NCBI GenBank assembly: GCA_028683685.1
Contig: JAQUHH010000038.1
Coordinates: forward strand, 1 to 12,406
Origin: Bacteroidales bacterium
Lineage (GTDB): Bacteria > Bacteroidota > Bacteroidia > Bacteroidales > WCHB1-69
DNA: 12,406 nucleotides
Direction of reading: 5' to 3'
The notes under the pieces are model-generated. The model had not been told where the DNA came from. It did no database searches and saw nothing but the letters and a program-made list of their open reading frames with translations. Positions 6,499-12,406 of this stretch are shown in pieces. Both the position numbers and the translations under genes were made by a program. How positions within the stretch are numbered: the stretch's first letter is position 1; each line of letters begins with the position of its first letter.

Positions 6499-9400
6499 TT
6501 AAGCTAAATGCTTTATTAAAATGTCCTTTATATCATTAATAATCACTGGTTTTGATAAATAATCATCCATTCCTACTGCAAAACATTTCTCTTTTTCATC
6601 TTTTGAAGTATCGGCTGTTAGAGCGATGATGGGTAATTTTTTGTTTTTTAATTTTGATCGAATGTATTTAGTAGCATCGGTTCCACTCATTTCAGGCATA
6701 TGTATGTCCATGAAAACGATATCAACATCTGCTTTTGATAAAATATCAATAGTCGCTTGCCCGTCTTTGGCTTCAATGAAAGTGCTATTGGGTGCTATTA
6801 ACGATAGCATTTTCTTTACCAATAACATATTTGTAGGATTGTCTTCGGCGATGAGTATCTTAAAAGGCTTTTTTAAAACTTGCTCAAATTCATTGTCTAA
6901 TTTGAGCGGTTTTTTTATTTCAGGTTCAAAACCTGATTGAATATTTCGGATAAAGTAGTTTAATTGAGATAATTTCATTGGTTTTACATAATGAGCATTT
7001 ATTTTTAGTTCTTTGCTCTTATCAGAGATGAATTTATCATCGTATGAACTATGTAAAAGCATTATGGGCACTTTGGTTCCAAATTCATGATGATTATTTC
7101 GGATGTTTTCTATCAAGCTTAAGCCATCCATTTCTGGCATGTGATAATCAATAATCAATACATCAAAATTGGAGTTTTTTTCTAATTCTTTTAAGGTTTC
7201 TGCTCCACTACTGCACGCTTGCGAAAAAATATTGTTCGATTTTAGCATCTCTTGCAACACCATTCTATTTTGTTTGTTATCATCTACTATCAGTGCATTT
7301 TTAACTAAATGAGGAGAGGATTCTTTGGTCATTTTTTGTTTTCGAATGGGAAGGTCTATCGTAAATGCAAAGATGCTTCCTTTTCCGGGTGTGCTTTTTA
7401 CTTCGAGTTTTGAATTCATTATATTTAGAATCTTGGTTGCAATGGCTAAACCCAAGCCGCTACCGCCATATTTACGGGTTACAGAAGCATCGCCTTGAGT
7501 GAAAGATTCTAAAATACTACTTATTTTTTCCTGATGAATACCAATTCCAGTATCTTTTACCCAAAATTTAAGGCTTGCAAATGCGTCTGTTTGGGAAATA
7601 GTATCCATTCCTAGTTCTACTTCTCCTGTATCGGTAAATTTTATGGCGTTTGATAAAAGATTGATCAAAACTTGACGAATTCTCATTGAATCAACCCATA
7701 CAAATTCTGGATAAACAGCTGGTATCTTTAATATTATTTCCAGATTTTTTTGATGTGCTGAAAATTGAATCATTTCCACAATTTGCTCCATTAATTCTAT
7801 TAATGGGGTTTCTACAGGGTTTAAAATAAGTTTTCCTGCTTCAATTTTCGAATAATCCAAAACATCATTTATTAAATCCAGCAAAGTGTTTGCCGATAGG
7901 CTAACAGATTCCATATATTGCTGTTGAGATGAATTTAATTCTGTTCTTTTCATTAAGTCTACAAAACCAATTACCCCGTTTAGTGGAGTTCTAATTTCAT
8001 GACTCATGGTTGATAAAAAATCGCTTTTAGCCTTGGAAGCTTCTTTGGCTTTTTCGAGTGAAATATTAAGTCGTTCTTGCAATAAGGTTCGTTCGATAGA
8101 TTTTGATAAAGTTCCCGAAAATGAATTTAATATGGAGAACTCATCATCGGTCCACGGATGATGTATAGTAGCATCATTAAAACCTACAAATCCCCAGAAT
8201 GTTTCTTCTACAAAAAGAGGGAAAATCAATATTGATAACACGTTTTGTGATTCTAATGTTTTTTTTACTGGGGATTCGGACAACTCAAGCAAATTAGATG
8301 CAAAAAATGATTTATTTTCAATAATTTGATTTATAAATATTTCTGTTTCGTTAAAAGACAAATCCGAAAAATCGAAATAATTATCAATTTTATAGCTTGG
8401 AGAAAACCAATCCACAATTTTAAAATACTGATTGTTCTTTAGTTGAAAAAGATAAACACGGTCTGTTTTTGTGGTTTGTCCTAAAATTTTCATTACCTTC
8501 TGTAAGGCTTCTACATAATTGTTATTCCGCAATAATTCATCAGTGCTGTCTACAATTGCACTTAGCAATTGTTGTTTAAGAATAATGGCTGCTTCTTGGT
8601 TTTTGCGGTGTGTGATGTCCGTATGTGAGCCAGCAATTCGATATGGATTTCCGGAAGCATCTCTTAAAAGTTCACCACGTGAATAAACCCAAACATCATG
8701 ACCCTTTTTATGCTTCATCCGATATTCAATTCGATATTCAGAGTATTTTCCGCTAATGTATCCATCCAAACGATCCTCTACATAACTCAAATCGTCAGGA
8801 TGTATTAGGCTTTTAAAAACCTTATCTGTATTATGCAGCTCATGGTCTTGGTATCCCACAATTTCTTTCCATCTGGGTGACCAAAACAGTTCATCCGTTG
8901 GAATTTGTAAATCCCAAATTCCATCATTATTGGCACTGATTAATAAATTAAATCGTTCCTTACTTAAGCGATACGACTCTTCGGCATAATGTTTAAACAA
9001 ATTTTTGGCAATTAATTCTGTGATAACTTCTAAGGTTGAAATATAATCATGCGACCAAACTTTGCTTTTAGAAACGGTGTCAAAAGATAAAAATCCTGCA
9101 ATTTGGTTTTCATTAATTAATGGAAAGCAGAGTAAAGAAACAATATCCATCTCTTTAATCGTGTCAATTTCAATCTGAGTCATTCCTGACAATTCATCAA
9201 TGTTTTCAAAACCTAACCACTTATTCGTTCTAAATATCTTCTCCCATTTTGGAAAGTAATTAGCTTTTTCGAAACATTTCTCCTGAAAAGCCAAAGAGCA
9301 ATTTTCATCCGCCCATCCGTTCGAATATTTAAAACACTTTTCCTTCTCGTTGTATAAATATATATATGCTCTGTCATTTTTAAAAAACCGAGATGTTTGT

Positions 9401-11544
9401 TCCAAAATCAATTGAACAGATGGGTTGATTGTCTCTTTTGTGGCTTTTACCATGATGTTTGCTGCATCCGTAACCAAATGTTGCAACTCCAATTGACAGG
9501 CTAAACTTTTTTCGTTTTTTTTCTGTAAGCTGATGTCGCTCAAACAAACCATTACATGTTTTTGATTTTGAAAATCAATCAATACCGTATTTCCAATATA
9601 ATATGATTCCGATTTTGAAAGCTTGTTTTTGTGAGGAATATGATATTCAATATCCGTTTGTGGAATCTCTTCTGCAAACGTTTTTTCAATGTTTTTCTTG
9701 AGTAAGCAATCTTCACAATTATCAGGATACAATGCGTAATCGGTACATCCAAAAATATCACAAATATTAGTATTCAGAATCTCTTTTTTTGATAAAGTAG
9801 TTGTTTTTGCGAAGTGATTGTTATAATATTTGACATTGCCATTTGGGTTAACAATTAAAACTAAAATAGGAATGCTATTATAAATTGTTTCAATTTGCTT
9901 GCGACTATTCTCCAAATCTTCTTCAATTTGTTTCTTTGCCGTAATATCTTCTTTTATAGCAATAAAATTGATAACTTCTCCAAACTCGTCTTTTACGGGG
10001 GTAATGGTGGCTAATTCGAAAAAGATTTCTCCATTTTTACGTTTGTTGATAAATTCACCACTCCATGAATTTCCTGAATTTAGATGTTCCCATAAATCGA
10101 TATAAAGTTCATCATTGTCTTTGAATCCTCTCAAAATTCTAGGGTTTTTCCCTTTTGCTTCAGCAAAAGTGTATCCCGTAATTTGGGAAAATTTTTCATT
10201 TACATAAACAATATTGGCATCAATGTCAGTGATGACCACCGAAGCCGGACTTTGCTCAACCGCATGGCTTAGTCGAATTAATTCATACAAAGAAGTTTTT
10301 TCCGCCGAAATGTCATGAAATGCCCCACGATAGCCAGCAAAATGGTTTTGTGAAGAAAAAACAGCTTTGGCATTAGTAATAAATGTCTTTAACAAACCAT
10401 CTTTTGTTTCGATGATAAGTTCTTGTTCGTTTATGTTTTGATGATTTTTAAATTTATCCGAAATTCCTTCTATTACCTTTTTAGGACTTGCATTTCCAAT
10501 TAGCTCAAAAAAATGTTTATTGGAAATGATGTCTTCAGCGGAATATCCTAAAACATCCAAACTAATTGTATTTATATACGTAAAGAGTCCGTCTTTATTG
10601 GTTTCCCAAATTAATTCTTTCGATTGGAGAGCTACTTCTCCAAAGCGCGTATTGCTCTCTTGTAGTTTGTGAAAAGTTCTATTTCTCTCTACAATCATAG
10701 CTACAATTCGAGCATATAAAATCAAAAAAGATTCATTTTTAAGTAGTTTATCTTTATTGAAAAACAGAGTAAAATCTCCAATAGAGATGTTGTCTTTATG
10801 TATTCTTAATACATATATGTCTTTAAAATTAATTGTCTTTTCAATTAAGCGAACTGCTTTTGAAGGCAGTACATCCCCTACTAAATCAGATAGATTTTCA
10901 TATCGATATATGTCAGTGTTTTTAAGTTTTTCCCTTTTATTAGCATCTTGCTCCCATGTTTTGTTGATCAATGGAAACCCTAATATTTTTTTTGCTTTTT
11001 TAAAGTTTTCCAAAACTCCAGAAAAAGCTACTGTTTTGAAGTTTGATTTATTCTCTTCAAAAATATTTAGAATAGAGTATTCAGCACCGGAAACAATCCT
11101 TACAAAATCTGTTATTTGTTGATGAAGTATTTCGTTCTGATAAATATTCAAAAATCCCAATGAATCCTCCAACATTTTTTCGAGCATTAATTTTTCTTCC
11201 GTAATGTCGAAAAACGAAACCATAATGTAGTCGTCCTCAAGTATATTTATGCCAATTTTAAGCCATTTATTAAGCTTTTTCGAAAACATTTCGTTTTCTA
11301 TATATTTATTTTTTAGAAGAGAAGGTTTGTTTAATTCAACCCAATTTTTGGATTTTGGCCAAGTTTCGAATAAAAAACAGTTTTCAAAATCTTTACGACG
11401 AACTCCAAAAAGTTTTTCAAATGCTGGGTTTATTCGGATTACTTGAATGTTTGCTATTTCATGGTTTTTATCCCAGATAATTTTCTTATATGCAATAGCA
11501 AAACCTACATTTGAAAAATATGCATTTTCTAAAATTTGATTCAT
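6499..11544 (-). CDS. giant soluble hybrid sensor histidine kinase (multi-PAS/GAF, HisKA, HATPase, two REC)
   Basis: This 1681-residue phosphorelay kinase has no signal peptide or membrane helix, so it is probably cytoplasmic. Modules in order: PAS-like (1-118); degenerate GAF-like (130-292); PAS (296-416); PAS (423-538); PAS with four cysteines (550-676: C595, C600, C610, C613); GAF (685-850); PAS_3-type (857-982); GAF (990-1150); linker helix; HisKA with phospho-His1182 in SHEIRTPLNG; HATPase with N-box Asn1295/Asn1299, DTGIGI (1331-1336), FTQGD (1348-1352) and GGSGLGL (1360-1366); REC1 (about 1415-1530: D1421/D1422, phospho-Asp1466, S1499, K1521); REC2 (about 1561-1681: E1567/D1568, phospho-Asp1613, T1643, K1665). 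All catalytic residues are present in kinase and receivers. The ligand is unknown. The downstream Hpt protein is the likely next relay step. Five PAS and three GAF modules make it unusually long. Boundaries are by eye; the N-terminal GAF-like region is least certain. Confidence 0.93.
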   Translation of the reverse strand: MNQILENAYFSNVGFAIAYKKIIWDKNHEIANIQVIRINPAFEKLFGVRRKDFENCFLFETWPKSKNWVELNKPSLLKNKYIENEMFSKKLNKWLKIGINILEDDYIMVSFFDITEEKLMLEKMLEDSLGFLNIYQNEILHQQITDFVRIVSGAEYSILNIFEENKSNFKTVAFSGVLENFKKAKKILGFPLINKTWEQDANKREKLKNTDIYRYENLSDLVGDVLPSKAVRLIEKTINFKDIYVLRIHKDNISIGDFTLFFNKDKLLKNESFLILYARIVAMIVERNRTFHKLQESNTRFGEVALQSKELIWETNKDGLFTYINTISLDVLGYSAEDIISNKHFFELIGNASPKKVIEGISDKFKNHQNINEQELIIETKDGLLKTFITNAKAVFSSQNHFAGYRGAFHDISAEKTSLYELIRLSHAVEQSPASVVITDIDANIVYVNEKFSQITGYTFAEAKGKNPRILRGFKDNDELYIDLWEHLNSGNSWSGEFINKRKNGEIFFELATITPVKDEFGEVINFIAIKEDITAKKQIEEDLENSRKQIETIYNSIPILVLIVNPNGNVKYYNNHFAKTTTLSKKEILNTNICDIFGCTDYALYPDNCEDCLLKKNIEKTFAEEIPQTDIEYHIPHKNKLSKSESYYIGNTVLIDFQNQKHVMVCLSDISLQKKNEKSLACQLELQHLVTDAANIMVKATKETINPSVQLILEQTSRFFKNDRAYIYLYNEKEKCFKYSNGWADENCSLAFQEKCFEKANYFPKWEKIFRTNKWLGFENIDELSGMTQIEIDTIKEMDIVSLLCFPLINENQIAGFLSFDTVSKSKVWSHDYISTLEVITELIAKNLFKHYAEESYRLSKERFNLLISANNDGIWDLQIPTDELFWSPRWKEIVGYQDHELHNTDKVFKSLIHPDDLSYVEDRLDGYISGKYSEYRIEYRMKHKKGHDVWVYSRGELLRDASGNPYRIAGSHTDITHRKNQEAAIILKQQLLSAIVDSTDELLRNNNYVEALQKVMKILGQTTKTDRVYLFQLKNNQYFKIVDWFSPSYKIDNYFDFSDLSFNETEIFINQIIENKSFFASNLLELSESPVKKTLESQNVLSILIFPLFVEETFWGFVGFNDATIHHPWTDDEFSILNSFSGTLSKSIERTLLQERLNISLEKAKEASKAKSDFLSTMSHEIRTPLNGVIGFVDLMKRTELNSSQQQYMESVSLSANTLLDLINDVLDYSKIEAGKLILNPVETPLIELMEQIVEMIQFSAHQKNLEIILKIPAVYPEFVWVDSMRIRQVLINLLSNAIKFTDTGEVELGMDTISQTDAFASLKFWVKDTGIGIHQEKISSILESFTQGDASVTRKYGGSGLGLAIATKILNIMNSKLEVKSTPGKGSIFAFTIDLPIRKQKMTKESSPHLVKNALIVDDNKQNRMVLQEMLKSNNIFSQACSSGAETLKELEKNSNFDVLIIDYHMPEMDGLSLIENIRNNHHEFGTKVPIMLLHSSYDDKFISDKSKELKINAHYVKPMKLSQLNYFIRNIQSGFEPEIKKPLKLDNEFEQVLKKPFKILIAEDNPTNMLLVKKMLSLIAPNSTFIEAKDGQATIDILSKADVDIVFMDIHMPEMSGTDATKYIRSKLKNKKLPIIALTADTSKDEKEKCFAVGMDDYLSKPVIINDIKDILIKHLA

Positions 11545-11619
11545 TTATTAAATTAGTTTATGTCTATGTAATAAATAATATAAAGCGATGATTGTATAAA
11601 AACAAACCCAATGCTTCTA

Positions 11620-11627
11620 CAAATTTA
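11620..11627 (-). promoter_or_regulatory. perfect TAnnTTTG -7 element upstream of the hybrid kinase gene
   Basis: On the minus strand this reads TAAATTTG, an exact match to the Bacteroidota -7 consensus. A TTG (minus-strand reading of 11644-11646) lies 16 bp further upstream, slightly closer than normal for a -33 element. Transcription from here would give a leader of about 70 nt and would let the kinase-Hpt pair be expressed independently of the upstream DUF255 gene. This is a motif match only. Confidence 0.45.
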
Positions 11628-11659
11628 TATAAAATCGCTACACCAAGGATAAATTGAGT

Positions 11660-12406
11660 TTATTTTTCATTTAAATAAGAAATGAGTTCCTTTAAATTTG
11701 AAAATGGTTCCAAACAGCGATTTATCCCACATATTTCAATCTTTTTTGGAGATGAATCCTTTTGGGGAATGGAATAGTATACAAAAGGATGATAGGGTAA
11801 ATTATCTGAATCAATATTAAGCAACTTAATACTTAAAGGTTCTTTTTGAATCATTAAAAACAAAAGAGCCCAATGGTAGGATGACATTGGCGATGAACCG
11901 CTTAAATACATGCCTGCATTTGCCATTCGTAAGGCTCTGTTAGTGAGCTCTGGCAAAGAAATAATAACGCCTAATTTCAAAAACAGAATGGCTGCCATCG
12001 AATTTGATGAAGGAATTACATTGTCGAAAAGTTCTACCGATTGTGCAAAAAGAGCGGACTCGTTTTTTGAACTATAATTGAGCAATGGTTCGCCCGAATT
12101 CGAAAAACGATCCAAAATTACCTCCACAATTTCTTGTGCAATATCCAAGTATTTTTTTTCCTGATTTATCAAATAAGCAGTGATGAGAAGATCTGCAAAA
12201 CAAACATAATCTTCCAAAAAACCTTCTACTGTATGGGTTTCGTTTGCTCTTAAAGTTCTAAAAACTTTTTTGTTAGGCAGCCACATTTTTGCAAGCATTG
12301 TTTCTATTCCATCCATTGCCACTTCTTTATATTTGGCATTGTTGGAAACCTCCGAAATTTCTAATAATGACTTGAGCATCAATGCATTCCACGATATAAT
12401 AATGTT
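11660..12406 (-). CDS. DUF255/YyaL (SPATA20-like) protein, C-terminal part (truncated by window edge)
   Basis: About 248 residues are visible and the frame stays open to the window edge, so the true start lies outside. The first visible codons read NIIISWNALML, matching the conserved (S/A)WN(G/A)LM helix of the YyaL/SPATA20 family. Further family features are EGFLEDYVCFADLLI, equivalent to the usual GFLDDYA, and DNVIPSSNSMAA, equivalent to DGAxPSGNS. Full-length members run to about 650-700 residues, with an N-terminal thioredoxin-like domain and a C-terminal alpha/alpha-barrel resembling N-acylglucosamine 2-epimerases and six-hairpin glycosidases; only the barrel end is here. The biochemical role of the family is not settled. 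A TTG/ATG pair near 12378-12382 is internal, not a start. The kinase gene begins 115 bp downstream on the same strand, after a separate promoter-like element. Confidence 0.83.
   Translation of the reverse strand, partial: NIIISWNALMLKSLLEISEVSNNAKYKEVAMDGIETMLAKMWLPNKKVFRTLRANETHTVEGFLEDYVCFADLLITAYLINQEKKYLDIAQEIVEVILDRFSNSGEPLLNYSSKNESALFAQSVELFDNVIPSSNSMAAILFLKLGVIISLPELTNRALRMANAGMYLSGSSPMSSYHWALLFLMIQKEPLSIKLLNIDSDNLPYHPFVYYSIPQKDSSPKKIEICGINRCLEPFSNLKELISYLNEK

Noticed and set aside
9579..9761. 60-codon minus-strand open frame in another frame of the kinase gene
   Set aside because: It lies wholly within the kinase reading frame's territory, whose translation is continuous with recognisable PAS motifs; it is not evidence of a frameshift.
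10757..11122. 121-codon open frame on the plus strand inside the kinase gene
   Set aside because: It is fully antisense to the hybrid kinase coding sequence, has no family motif and has unnatural composition; it is a shadow of the real gene. The same applies to 6626-6940, 9899-10105 and 11249-11446.
11584..11639. Inverted repeat AGCGAT / ATCGCT flanking the kinase promoter region
   Set aside because: The arms are only 6 bp and are 44 bp apart in AT-rich DNA, so this is likely chance. There is no evidence for an operator or a structured leader.

Overview
The window looks like a piece of a Bacteroidota chromosome. The DNA is AT-rich, start codons lack Shine-Dalgarno sequences and sit in A/T-rich leaders, and perfect or near-perfect TAnnTTTG -7 promoter elements precede several genes. 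The gene order ftsX - DUF3098 - uppP - truB is characteristic of this phylum, and a PorT-like outer-membrane barrel protein is present. I cannot place it reliably below phylum.

Layout. Positions 1-98 hold the 3' end of an unidentified plus-strand gene. Positions 191-2086 (+) encode two exported proteins: a small outer-membrane beta-barrel and a secreted papain-fold (C1, bleomycin-hydrolase/PepC-like) cysteine peptidase, closed by a strong intrinsic terminator at 2105-2136. Positions 2252-4996 (+) form an envelope/RNA housekeeping operon: ftsX (divisome/peptidoglycan hydrolase control), a two-helix DUF3098 membrane protein, uppP (undecaprenyl pyrophosphate recycling) and truB (tRNA psi55 synthase), with uppP and truB overlapping. 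Convergent to this, at 5034-6029 (-), lies a zinc-dependent M28-fold lipoprotein whose motifs fit a glutaminyl cyclase better than an ordinary aminopeptidase.

Positions 6136-11544 (-) are a two-gene phosphorelay: a 1681-residue hybrid histidine kinase with no membrane segment, about five PAS and three GAF-like sensor modules, HisKA, HATPase and two receiver domains, followed 6 bp later by a stand-alone Hpt protein. No output regulator is present. Positions 11660-12406 (-) carry the C-terminal part of a DUF255/YyaL (SPATA20-like) protein cut by the window edge.

Most of this is recognisable chromosomal content, and I see no mobile element, CRISPR array, RNA gene or defence island. The most interesting points are: (i) the glutaminyl-cyclase-like lipoprotein sits near two exported proteins whose predicted mature N-terminus is Gln, which is what the Bacteroidetes 'Q-rule' would call for; (ii) one PAS domain of the giant kinase carries a four-cysteine cluster; (iii) the phosphorelay has no visible output; and (iv) the uncharacterised DUF3098 protein lies between ftsX and uppP.
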